Shown one piece after another: positions 19,677 through 27,035 of a DNA stretch of 64,000 bases. The stretch is from Parundibacterium terreum (GTDB lineage: Bacteria > Pseudomonadota > Gammaproteobacteria > Burkholderiales > Burkholderiaceae_D): NCBI RefSeq assembly GCF_014636315.1, contig NZ_BMED01000003.1:620001-684000 (forward strand). Reading direction: 5' to 3'. How positions within the stretch are numbered: position 1 is the first letter of the stretch; every line of letters starts with the position of its first letter. The translations under genes and the position numbers were made by a program. Under the pieces are notes generated by a model. It was not told the origin of the DNA, made no database searches, and saw nothing but the letters and a program-made list of their open reading frames with translations.

Positions 19677-20263
19677 CGCTAGTCCTTCTCGACACTAACG
19701 CTTATCTCCGTTTAGCAAAGCGCATCTCCCCGATGTTGGGGGTTCCGTTTGGCCAGAAAAGTTATGCCTTAACAATCCTAAAAGATGTTGAGGAAGAAGT
19801 ACATCGCAGCCCAAAACTGCAGGCTAAGTTCCCTTGGTTTGATGCGGCACCTGTGGTTGCAGAGCGGTTAGCTAAGCAAGTCAGGCTCAGTGCAACCGAA
19901 CGGGCCGAACTCGAAGCCGCAACTAGCGTTTTGCATGGCTGGGTACTGAGTGATATGCAAAGCTACATGACGAACGGCCGTTCGCCACCTTCCAAAACCG
20001 ACTGCTTCATATTGGCTTTTGGGCAAATTCGCCCAGCTATCGTTGTTACCGATGACTTGGGAATGCACAAACTGGCGGAAGATTTTGGTATTGTTGTTTG
20101 GCACGGATATGAGCTTCTCTCGAAAATGCTTAGTGCAAAGAAGCTGACAAAGGAAGACGTCCGAGAAATTATTGAGGCTATTGAGCGAAATGGCGATGCC
20201 ACTGGAACTTGGCTCGCTGCCAAGCACACTACATTTGTCAAAATTTTCGGTCCACCGAAATAG
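19673..20263 (+). CDS. PIN-domain putative ribonuclease, partner of the XRE/ImmA protein
   Basis: The 196-residue protein has the acidic residues of a PIN nuclease: Asp7 in LVLLDTNAYL, glutamates at 40-42, Asp110 in SKTDCFILA and Asp127/128 in VVTDDLGM. PIN toxins such as VapC cut tRNA or rRNA; the target here is unknown. Translation would start at TTG 19673, overlapping the upstream stop by four bases, which suggests coupled expression. The C-terminal 60 residues go beyond a minimal PIN fold and are charged. The pair could be a toxin-antitoxin or phage-abortive module; this is inference from order and domains. Confidence 0.75.
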   Translation: MTLVLLDTNAYLRLAKRISPMLGVPFGQKSYALTILKDVEEEVHRSPKLQAKFPWFDAAPVVAERLAKQVRLSATERAELEAATSVLHGWVLSDMQSYMTNGRSPPSKTDCFILAFGQIRPAIVVTDDLGMHKLAEDFGIVVWHGYELLSKMLSAKKLTKEDVREIIEAIERNGDATGTWLAAKHTTFVKIFGPPK

Positions 20264-20433
20264 TCACACTACATCAGTGTAATGCTATCAGATCAGTCGA
20301 CATACTGATTTCTCCAATTTGATCGCTTGCGCCGAATTGACCCTCTCTACATTAAATAGCGAACACCGCCACGCGGTCGTAAGACACCTTGAATCCAATT
20401 CGGATGTAAGGGTCTTGTCTGAGCCGTATTAAG

Positions 20434-20441
20434 TTTCAATC
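20434..20441. repeat. Left 8-bp target-site duplication of the IS66-type unit
   Basis: TTTCAATC directly before the left terminal repeat matches TTCCAATC directly after the right one (24260-24267) in seven of eight bases. IS66-family insertions make 8-bp duplications. Confidence 0.6.
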
Positions 20442-20486
20442 GTAAGCGTAAAGTCAGCACCGTCTAGACGCTGATCTGCGCATCAC

Positions 20487-20712
20487 TCAAGACGTCCCTG
20501 AGCAGACGCTTACGATGATCGGGCAAAGGCCGGCGTACAAGCTTCTAGTGCGGCGCCCGGTCGGTGGGCCGCATCTCGCGCGCCGCCTAGGCCTTATCGG
20601 CCTGCAGGTCTTCCAGCTCCAATTCCAGCTGCTCGATCTGGTGGTCGAGTTTTTCGGAGGAATGCAAGCACCCTGCCGGCAATTGGGCCGCGTGTCGGTA
20701 GTGGCTTTCAAG
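20487..20712 (-). pseudogene. IS66 tnpC transposase remnant
   Basis: Read on the minus strand from 20712, the frame contains SEKLDHQIEQLELELEDLQA, the leucine-rich N-terminal segment typical of IS66 TnpC after the RSSEKL motif. A stop codon follows at 20587-20589, and then KLVRRPLPDH, which matches the next conserved part. The remaining roughly 430 residues, including the DDE core, are absent, and the left terminal repeat follows soon after. This is an internally deleted, inactive copy. Confidence 0.65.
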
Positions 20713-20720
20713 TAAGTTCC

Positions 20721-21434
20721 TCAATAGCCAGTATCCCTAGTGATATAGTTCGTCAGTTCTTGAACGCAGCGTTGTAGGTCTTGGCTATTTATTTCGCCAC
20801 CACTGACGCTAGACGTACGCTCGACGCTAACGCCAGCACTTCCGCCAGCGCTGACCTGTATACTTTCGTAGTCAGATGTCTTCACAACGGCTACCGAGAC
20901 TAAAGGAGCGTCAATGGTGACGGAGTTCGTTGGCCCGAAAAATCCGGCGTTTGCGTTGCCAAAGCCAACGATAACTGTAGGACCAATCTTACCGCCGAAA
21001 CTGAATCCCCCAGATGAATTCCCGTTCAAGCCTCCTGGCGCGCCAATGCTAGAGAAAGTCCCCATTCGTAGCGATGTCCAAACCGACTTTGAATTTAGGT
21101 CGACAATGACATAGAGGCCTAGGCCCCCACTGGTGGAGTAGCGACCGAGCGACAGGCCTCCCCCTATGCTGCCGGCCAGCAATAGATCACGTTCCTTACT
21201 GCTATTGGATTCCTGAGTGTGGGGCCCCGGGAGGTTAATAACGCGGTCGAAATCCCGAGAATCGTAGGAAAGATTTCGAAGATCGACTTCCAATAGATGG
21301 ACACCATTGAAGTCTCTAGAAAAATCATGCTCTAGTGTATGAGGCTCCGGATGGCTTGGAGTCTCAAAACTCCCGCTCGCGCCGCTTCCCCCGGAAGTGC
21401 CCCCTTCGACGTCGGGGTCGTCTCGAAAAATCAT
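20721..21434 (-). CDS. Unrecognised glycine/serine-rich 237-aa protein, passenger gene B
   Basis: I recognise no family. The N-terminal 45 residues are low-complexity and acidic (GGTSGGSGASGS, then HPEPHTLEHD). The central part alternates glycine with hydrophobic residues (LLLAGSIGGGLSLGRYSTS; GFSFGGKIGPTVIVGFGNAN), which suggests a beta-rich fold. There is no signal peptide or clear membrane helix. Its start overlaps the stop of the 667-aa gene by four bases (ATGA), so the two should be translated together. It ends only nine bases before the tnpC remnant. The product may act as a partner or immunity protein for the larger one; this is speculation. Confidence 0.6.
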   Translation of the reverse strand: MIFRDDPDVEGGTSGGSGASGSFETPSHPEPHTLEHDFSRDFNGVHLLEVDLRNLSYDSRDFDRVINLPGPHTQESNSSKERDLLLAGSIGGGLSLGRYSTSGGLGLYVIVDLNSKSVWTSLRMGTFSSIGAPGGLNGNSSGGFSFGGKIGPTVIVGFGNANAGFFGPTNSVTIDAPLVSVAVVKTSDYESIQVSAGGSAGVSVERTSSVSGGEINSQDLQRCVQELTNYITRDTGY

Positions 21435-23434
21435 GCTTCAGTCATCCAGAGATGGAGATAGACGTCCTCTAGATCTGCGGTAGGCTCTAACTTTATTGTC
21501 CACATTCCTACCGGACTAATGTTTAGAATACAGTCAGTCAGTTCGGGGGGCGGTGGCATCAGGTTGGCGTCCACCCGGCGGATGCGGCCTATAACCCGAT
21601 CATCCAACTGAATAGCGGTTGCGGGCCCAGCGGTTAGTGGGAATGAGAGGCGCGCCGTGAAGTAGCTGGACGTCTGTTGCTCCGGAATTTTCGACGACGT
21701 TAGCACCTCTAAAGCTAAGCCCCGCAGGCGTGGCGATGCTCCACTGCCTAACTTCCCTGCATCCAGTTCAAAACTCAGTTGACCGCTAATCATTGCAGCA
21801 GACCAAACCTCATCGTTTGGAACCCACTGCCGTAGCCGGACGACATGCAGCCATTTGCGCTCGAGTCGCATTCTAGACAAGAACCAAGTCGCGGCATCCC
21901 GTAGCCATAGGCTCGCACTTAGCAACACTTCGTCGGGCAGCGCAGCCTCATCCATGTTTCCTGGTTCTAACATCGCTGAAGGGATGGCGTTAGTAGGCAG
22001 CGCACTCCAGAGGAGTCTAGGCATCTTTACATTGTAACCCAGTATCGAATACAAGCCTTGCGCGCAAGCGGCGAAGCGAAGTAGACCTGACCTGAGCGTG
22101 GCAAGGTATTCTAGCCTTATTCGCTGCTCGTGCTGTGCGTAATTAAGAGCGCCACCGGGCGTACATGCCATTAATAATTTAGAGGTCGTGATTCGGGCGA
22201 GATCGTTCACTCGCAAGATTGCACGGTTAGCGCTATGGGCAGCAGCCGCTGCGCGCTCGCGTTCTGAAAGCGCTTGATGCAAGGCGCCCGTAGCCCTCGC
22301 GCTGAGGTCTTCAGATTGAGCTCTCAGCAGGAGCCCCTGTTGATTCCCTGACACCTGTGCTGCGGCTTGAGCGGCGTCCATAATTTCTGCAGAACGAGTG
22401 CGAGTGCCATTGCTCAATGTGGCAATCTCGGGACCATAGTTCACTGTCTGCATCCAAGCTGTTGCATAGGCAAGGTGCGCTGCAGCCACTGCTGGCTCGG
22501 AAGGTCTGACTAGTAGAGAGATTGCGATGGACTCAAGCAGTGCCGACTGGTTGGTCATCGCTGTTGATTCGCGCTCGGAGCGAGACCATTCACCCATCGC
22601 ACCAATGACCGGCGCGACGGTTACACCCGAGGCAATGTCGGTCCTTTGGCGCTGGTCGTCAACAAGGAACTGTACCGTATCCAACGCAAACGACGCCGCA
22701 AGTGCCGCCTTGTTCTCGCGCTCGGTCTGGAAATGCCGTGCCTTTTCAAATAAACTAGCGGCCGCCTCCAAGTGATATTCTAGAAAGCGCGGGGGCAGCT
22801 GGCGGGCTAGGAGCAGCTCTTCAGGAGTAAACGCAAGATCGGTAGCGTCGAGTTCAGGTATGCGACCGCTCACGGAGCGGGGCGAAATTTGCAAAGCAGT
22901 AGTTTCAACCAATGCACCAGTTTGGTCATTTGAAACGATGACCGGATTGACTAAATACTCTGCATATTGTGCTTGAAAAAGTGGAAGCACGTCTGCCCAC
23001 GCGGCCGAAAAGGCGGTGACCCGTAGATTTCTGGCAAGGATCTGCTCAACGCCTGGCCACAGCTGTTCCCGCCACGTTGAGCCCAGTCGAGTGACAGGAT
23101 CTTCGTTAAGCCCGCCAACTGGCGTTGCAACCGGGGGAACCAGACTAGCCTCCTCGTAAGAGGGACTGAACGGACCCGGGGATTCGATATCCTTATCCAA
23201 CGCTGCTTGCTTGTCTTGACGCAATTTTTCCGCCAGTGCGATTTTAGTGGCCGCAGCATCAGCTGCCTTATTTCCCAATAGCTCGCCAACTGACTTGGGT
23301 AGAGGCAACGGAAGGCGTCCTGCAGAACCAAATGTCACTGGGCTCTTGTTCCATTTCCACGCGTTATTGATGCGAGTCATTCCTAGCGACTGCATCAAAG
23401 AATCAGCGTTAGTGTTTTTGGTCAAGTCAGGCAT
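21431..23434 (-). CDS. Unrecognised 667-aa protein, passenger gene A
   Basis: I cannot assign a family. Residues 1-130 are polar with many prolines. Residues about 210-440 look like a long bundle of alanine-rich helices (LEYHLEAAASLFEKARHFQ, AAHLAYATAWMQT, LSERERAAAAAHSANRAI). The last 150 residues look beta-rich (SGQLSFELDAGKLG, RLRGLALEVLTSS, TARLSFPL, GMWTIKLEP). No signal peptide or nuclease motif is seen. A helical middle with a beta C terminus is reminiscent of pore-forming or Tc-type toxin subunits, but this is only a resemblance. The gene is intact inside a decayed IS66 unit and GC-richer than the island. Confidence 0.6.
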   Translation of the reverse strand: MPDLTKNTNADSLMQSLGMTRINNAWKWNKSPVTFGSAGRLPLPLPKSVGELLGNKAADAAATKIALAEKLRQDKQAALDKDIESPGPFSPSYEEASLVPPVATPVGGLNEDPVTRLGSTWREQLWPGVEQILARNLRVTAFSAAWADVLPLFQAQYAEYLVNPVIVSNDQTGALVETTALQISPRSVSGRIPELDATDLAFTPEELLLARQLPPRFLEYHLEAAASLFEKARHFQTERENKAALAASFALDTVQFLVDDQRQRTDIASGVTVAPVIGAMGEWSRSERESTAMTNQSALLESIAISLLVRPSEPAVAAAHLAYATAWMQTVNYGPEIATLSNGTRTRSAEIMDAAQAAAQVSGNQQGLLLRAQSEDLSARATGALHQALSERERAAAAAHSANRAILRVNDLARITTSKLLMACTPGGALNYAQHEQRIRLEYLATLRSGLLRFAACAQGLYSILGYNVKMPRLLWSALPTNAIPSAMLEPGNMDEAALPDEVLLSASLWLRDAATWFLSRMRLERKWLHVVRLRQWVPNDEVWSAAMISGQLSFELDAGKLGSGASPRLRGLALEVLTSSKIPEQQTSSYFTARLSFPLTAGPATAIQLDDRVIGRIRRVDANLMPPPPELTDCILNISPVGMWTIKLEPTADLEDVYLHLWMTEA

Positions 23435-23743
23435 TGGAAACTCCGCGGCGATTGAACTGGATTTAGTTTATCACTTTCACTTATTGAGCAAGCAGCTGAA
23501 AACTGATAACCATAAAAACCATATACATTTTCGCAACACGCGAACATAACGACGCGTTCGTACGGGTGTTGAGACCATCGGCTCAGAATGTGGACACATC
23601 TCGGATTGTTCAGATCGCTATCGAAACGGGCATGCGCCAATCGGAAGTATCGGGTTTTGCGCGTGAACCATGTGGACTTGGTAAGCCGTGTTGCGAGGAT
23701 CTTTGATACCAAGAACAATTCTGCTAGGACAATACCGCTTTGG
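23435..23743. other. Gap between passenger gene A and the tnpB remnant
   Basis: About 310 bases have no supported gene. The first 180 bases before the passenger gene are AT-richer and could hold its promoter on the minus strand; I see no clear -35/-10 pair. The part near 23620-23743 continues an open frame from the tnpB remnant but loses resemblance to TnpB. Confidence 0.4.
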
Positions 23744-23806
23744 TCGGAGGCTATCGGTGATACCGGCGGCAAGCCAAATCCGGGTGCCAATACGAAGGCC
23801 AATCAT
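23744..23806 (-). pseudogene. IS66 tnpB remnant (first 21 codons)
   Basis: MIGLRIGTRIWLAAGITDSLR closely follows the start of IS66 TnpB proteins, which begin MIGLP..TRIWLAAGVTDMR. After this the frame no longer resembles TnpB, so the junction with passenger DNA is probably near 23743. It lies downstream of tnpA in the normal IS66 order. Confidence 0.65.
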
Positions 23807-23809
23807 GCG

Positions 23810-24191
23810 CGCAGGCTTTAAAGCGCCCGCCGCAGGAACACCGCGTCCGTGCTGGCGCAGACACGCACAGCGGCGTCGGCAATGGTGATCTCGATAGCAC
23901 TCGCGCGCAAGGGCCGCTTGTCGGTTTTACCGCTGGCGAGGATGACTTCAGCACGATCGGGAGTAGCCTCGTGTCTTCCGTAGTCGGCCCTGTCAGCAGA
24001 CCAGCACGCAGGTTTCGATGCCATTTAAGTAACGTGCTGGTGTTAATCCTGTGATCCTGGGCCAGTTTCGATACCGAAACGCGGGGACTGCAGGCCGCCA
24101 CTGCGAGCCGGTGTTTAAACTCCGGTGAATAGTTCGGCCGCTCTCTACGATTGCGCGACTCCACTTCAGTGTCCAAAGTAGTTCCCACCAA
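23810..24191 (-). pseudogene. IS66 tnpA (accessory protein) with frameshift
   Basis: The N-terminal part, from a GTG at 24191, has the helix-turn-helix of IS66 TnpA (RRERPNYSPEFKHRLAVAAC, then VSVSKLAQDHRINTSTLLKWHR). The matching C-terminal motif (EITIADAAVRVCASTDAVFLRRAL) is found in another frame from about 23900 to 23820, so a frameshift near the middle splits the gene. IS66 TnpA is needed for transposition, so this copy should be inactive unless read by frameshifting. Confidence 0.7.
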
Positions 24192-24214
24192 AAAAGTAAA
24201 GGGAACTACTTTGG
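24173..24214. promoter_or_regulatory. Perfect 14-bp inverted repeat over the tnpA start
   Basis: CCAAAGTAGTTCCC (24173-24186) and GGGAACTACTTTGG (24201-24214) are exact inverse copies with a 14-base A-rich spacer. The repeat covers the tnpA start region near the right end of the IS66-type unit. It could be an operator for TnpA or a hairpin that blocks translation from outside transcripts. Confidence 0.55.
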
Positions 24215-24259
24215 CAGACGCTACTCGCGAAGACCAGACGGTGCAGGGCCGACGCCTAC

Positions 24260-24267
24260 TTCCAATC
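24260..24267. repeat. Right 8-bp target-site duplication of the IS66-type unit
   Basis: TTCCAATC follows the right terminal repeat and matches the left TTTCAATC except for one transition. Confidence 0.6.
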
Positions 24268-24326
24268 CAGCCTTTAAGTGGCTCAAACTAATTTCTCAGC
24301 GTTTTGCCAAACCACAATCGGATTAC

Positions 24327-24522
24327 GTTCGGGGCATCACACACGTGGTTGTACCAAAAAGCCGCTGCAAAGCCTAATCTGCCCTCACTTATTTTGGCTT
24401 TGCTACGCTGACTGTTGCGTTGATGTTTTAGCACGATATAACGTCAAATTTCGGTTCGGGGTTTCACACACATTTTAGTGAAGTGGTACTGTTTTGCAGC
24501 GGTAAAGCATATCCTGCCCTCA
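24327..24522. repeat. Two diverged copies of a ~60-bp block
   Basis: GTTCGGGGCATCACACAC (24327-24344) and GTTCGGGGTTTCACACAC (24454-24471) match in 16 of 18 bases. Each is followed at a similar distance by CTGCCCTCA (24379-24387 and 24514-24522). Between them, CCGCTGCAAA in the first block appears in inverse orientation (TTTGCAGCGG) in the second. No gene is supported here. The function is unknown; it directly precedes the 11-bp tandem array. Confidence 0.5.
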
Positions 24523-24563
24523 TCTTTAACTCGGATATACTTTCGACTTTAACCAAGCCATTC

Positions 24564-24648
24564 TGACTGCACATTGACTGCACATTGACTGCACATTGAC
24601 TGCACATTGACTGCACATTGACTGCACATTGACTGCACATTGACTGCA
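24564..24648. repeat. Seven exact 11-bp tandem repeats plus a partial copy
   Basis: TGACTGCACAT is repeated seven times with no mismatch (24564-24640), followed by TGACTGCATAG. Degenerate relatives (CACTGCAT, TGACTGCAT, TTTGCAGTG) continue for about 50 bases. The exact identity suggests recent slippage or strong constraint. The 11-bp period puts copies on one face of the helix, as in iteron or regulator arrays. It is not CRISPR-like: units are too short and there are no spacers. Confidence 0.85.
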
Positions 24649-24764
24649 TAGGATAAGCACATACAATGCGCTTTCACTGCATATGACTGCATTTGCAGTG
24701 CTGTTTGAATGCGAGGTGATGGCATTGGTGGACTGGAAGGGGTGCCTGTCCGTCAGGCGAATGA

Positions 24765-24842
24765 CCGGTGGGGGGAGATAATTTTGATGTCCTTGCGAGT
24801 CACAGTTATCGAGATCTCGCCCAGTTGGATTGTCTCGTCCAT
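24765..24842 (-). pseudogene. Possible 5' remnant of an M48/YgjP-type metallopeptidase gene
   Basis: From the ATG at 24842 the frame reads MDETIQLGEISITVTRKDIK, which resembles the N terminus of the YgjP-type peptidases often encoded next to type I restriction genes (IQLG..., V.KDIKN). After that the frame is lost and no HExxH part is found. It overlaps the stop of the fragment upstream as ATGA-type coupling. The match is short, so the call is tentative. Confidence 0.35.
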
Positions 24843-24971
24843 CAGGCCCCGAGTTGGTTCTTGATGATTCCCGAAATGACCTGAGTATCAATGCGATCCA
24901 GAGACATGATTGGGGGCAGGGCATTGCGCACCTGCTCCTCTCGGGTACCTCCAAGGTTTTGTCGATGTAAT
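24842..24971 (-). pseudogene. Possible 3' remnant of an hsdR-type gene
   Basis: A minus-strand frame ends REEQVRNALPPIMSLDRIDT..IKNQLGA with a stop at 24842-24844 that overlaps the ATG of the next fragment. The tail-to-start junction with an M48-like fragment is the arrangement seen at the 3' end of some type I restriction operons. It is cut off by an in-frame stop at 24972. Only about 43 codons remain, so the assignment is weak. Confidence 0.3.
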
Positions 24972-25043
24972 CAGTGCTAGCGCTGACGAGTTCTGCCCCT
25001 GGCAGACAATTTAAATGATTGGCTAGAAATTTCAAGAAAAAAT

Positions 25044-26018
25044 CTAGATGTGAATCAAGACAAGCGCACCATCGGCATTTTGCGTACGAGTTTTGATGAC
25101 CGTTCGCTCGACTCCGATTAGCACATCAAATAAATCTCGGGTGAACATCGCATTTCCAAAAAACCATGAATGGCTTTTAACGCCTTTGAAGCCACGAGGC
25201 TCATCGAGCGTAGTGGTCGCTGAACCCGATGCGGTGAGCTCTTGATAGTAGGCGGAGCAATCCACGTTGACGGCTGAGCTGGGAATGTCGCTAGGCAAGC
25301 CGATACGCCCTACACGTGGCGCAGTGCCCAGCCGCTTAGCGTTCGAAATATCTAAAGCTTGGTCATATCGATTTGAATAATTTGTTATCCGAACGCAATG
25401 ACGATAAAGTGACTCAGCACTACTGTCATCTGCAATCATGGAACTAGACGACACATCTCCGGCTGCAAACGCGAGCTGGCTAATATTCCAACTACTGTTG
25501 GAAAGTTGAGTATCATCTGCATCATCGAATGCTTCACGGATGACAAATGCTCCCATTGAGTGCCCAAGAACATGGACGTTAATTGGGCAAGATGGTGTTT
25601 GTTTTCCGGATAAAAATGCGATGCCATCTGTTACCAATTTCAAAGCAGTGATCTTGGCTTTGTGACGATCTTCTATGTAAGCTAATGCCTTATCACCACT
25701 AGGCCAATCGAACGATACTATTGCTCCTTTAAAACCAAGTGTCAGTAGATCTTCCTTTAGTATCCTATGGCGCTCAATAACTTCAATTTCGCTGTTGTTG
25801 TAACCGTGAACGATAAAAAGTATATCTCCACGATCTTCTCCTTGCTCGTTTTTCCAAGCAGCTGCCGCAAGCACTTTCGCATACCATACCGAAGCAGGAA
25901 TCGAGTTCAGCACGGACGGCATTTGTGCGGTAGGTACCTCCAAAAATAACGTTTGTCCCACATCTCCAGAAAAGCCATTTCCCTGCGCGGCACGCACCGT
26001 CATTATGAAATCAGTCAT
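25044..26018 (-). CDS. Alpha/beta-hydrolase of the DUF900 (COG4782) type
   Basis: The 324-residue protein has the hydrolase hallmarks: an oxyanion-loop-like FIVHGYNNS (68-76), SFDWPSGDK (102-110), and the nucleophile elbow GHSMGAFVIREAF (Ser154). A late histidine (SHSWFFGN) is a candidate for the triad. DUF900 members are serine esterase-like proteins, sometimes lipases; the substrate is unknown. No signal peptide is visible, so it is probably cytoplasmic. It lies 69 bases after the DM9-repeat gene on the same strand and may be cotranscribed with it. The two form the only non-mobility cargo between the tandem array and the replication region. Confidence 0.75.
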   Translation of the reverse strand: MTDFIMTVRAAQGNGFSGDVGQTLFLEVPTAQMPSVLNSIPASVWYAKVLAAAAWKNEQGEDRGDILFIVHGYNNSEIEVIERHRILKEDLLTLGFKGAIVSFDWPSGDKALAYIEDRHKAKITALKLVTDGIAFLSGKQTPSCPINVHVLGHSMGAFVIREAFDDADDTQLSNSSWNISQLAFAAGDVSSSSMIADDSSAESLYRHCVRITNYSNRYDQALDISNAKRLGTAPRVGRIGLPSDIPSSAVNVDCSAYYQELTASGSATTTLDEPRGFKGVKSHSWFFGNAMFTRDLFDVLIGVERTVIKTRTQNADGALVLIHI

Positions 26019-26087
26019 TAGTTCCTCGCGAAATTATTATTTGTAGTGTGAGCGTAGTGGTTTGTTCTAAATTCTCCTCAAAAAGAT

Positions 26088-27035
26088 CTAATCTCTTTGA
26101 ACCAGTACATCGTATTTTTTGGTAATTGCCGACCTTCCTCCCCAACTAACACTGCAACCTCCGAAATTTCCCCTTATCTTTCCAGGATGGATACCATCTT
26201 TATCCTCGAATTTGGCGCGACAAATGAACAAATCTTCCTTGCCTGGTGGTATATCAACCCCCCCCTTCACTGCGCCGCTTGGAATTTTCCCGTTTGTATC
26301 GCTTATCCACGTATATGAGACATCTGACAGGCTAACAAGAACTTGGTAAGTTTCAACTTGTTGTTCCCTAGATCCGAATGCGATATCGCAACCAAGCAAT
26401 CCTTTTCTTATTTTTCCAGGGTGCATTCCACCTTCATAATTTGCTCTACATGCATAAAGTGAGAGGGAGTTTTTATCTATAGTTTCATTACCGACTGCTA
26501 AAGCCGCTACAGGGATATTTCCACCTCGCGCATCGACCCATGCACGTGGTGGAAGGTCATGATTCGAAATTGGACGGTTGTTTTCCGTACTATCAATTTG
26601 CTTCCCGTAATTCCCGGTAAATCCGTCCAATATTTGCTGGAACGCACCGTTGGGCTTGCTCTGAACAGGGCTTGAGGATTGAGCATACGCCTCGCTCATA
26701 AAAAAGCTTGAAAAATCAATTGACCCTGTCCTTAACTGATCTGATTTATCTGCATGGCCAAATACAAAAGTTGCGGCTAGAGCAGGGGCACCGACTCCGA
26801 TTTGCACCAGCTTTACAGCCTTATGCTCATCAATATTAATCCAGCCGAAAATTCCGCCTAAGGCAAACATCCCGACGATTCTTAGCATCCATCCTAACCC
26901 GTTTAAAAAAGTCACCTCGTCGGACCGCAGTGCGGTGAGGTCCAATTTGGCTAATAAAACCAGAACCGGCACAAGCGCTCCAACCCCGGCAATCATGAAT
27001 CGTGTATGGGACGGTATTTGAGGTCTAGTGGCCAT
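26088..27035 (-). CDS. Membrane protein with two DM9 (DUF3421) repeats
   Basis: The 315-residue protein has three hydrophobic segments in its first 95 residues, a linker ending near SEAYAQSS, and two tandem DM9-type repeats. The first includes WVDARGGNIPVAALAVGNE and HPGKIRKGLLGCDIAFG; the second includes WISDTNGKIPSGAVKGG and HPGKIRGNFGGCSVSWGG. DM9 domains are best known from animal mannose-binding lectins and natterin-like proteins, so a sugar-binding surface is plausible. The ATG at 27035 is preferred because GGAGG lies five bases upstream; a codon 12 bases earlier lacks this. The role is unknown. Confidence 0.75.
   Translation of the reverse strand: MATRPQIPSHTRFMIAGVGALVPVLVLLAKLDLTALRSDEVTFLNGLGWMLRIVGMFALGGIFGWINIDEHKAVKLVQIGVGAPALAATFVFGHADKSDQLRTGSIDFSSFFMSEAYAQSSSPVQSKPNGAFQQILDGFTGNYGKQIDSTENNRPISNHDLPPRAWVDARGGNIPVAALAVGNETIDKNSLSLYACRANYEGGMHPGKIRKGLLGCDIAFGSREQQVETYQVLVSLSDVSYTWISDTNGKIPSGAVKGGVDIPPGKEDLFICRAKFEDKDGIHPGKIRGNFGGCSVSWGGRSAITKKYDVLVQRD

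Larger units (their letters stand above)
20442..24259. mobile_element. IS66-family-derived unit carrying two passenger genes
   Basis: The ends are GTAAGCGTAAAGTCAGCACC at 20442 and, read inward from 24259, GTAGGCGTCGGCCCTGCACC; they match in 18 of 26 bases, and IS66 ends typically begin GTAA. Flanking 8-bp repeats match in seven positions. Inside, all on the minus strand, are a frameshifted tnpA, the first 21 codons of tnpB, two intact unrecognised genes, and about 70 codons of tnpC adjoining the left end. The transposase genes are dead, so any further movement needs a helper IS66. The passenger segment is GC-richer than the island around it. Confidence 0.7.

Noticed and set aside
24564..24648. 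CRISPR array
   Set aside because: Units are 11 bp, directly adjacent and without spacers; no cas genes are present.
24526..25035. 169-codon minus-strand frame with repeated MCSQCAVNVQ-type units
   Set aside because: The repeat is simply the 11-bp tandem array translated; the rest runs across RM remnants in another frame and there is no ribosome site.
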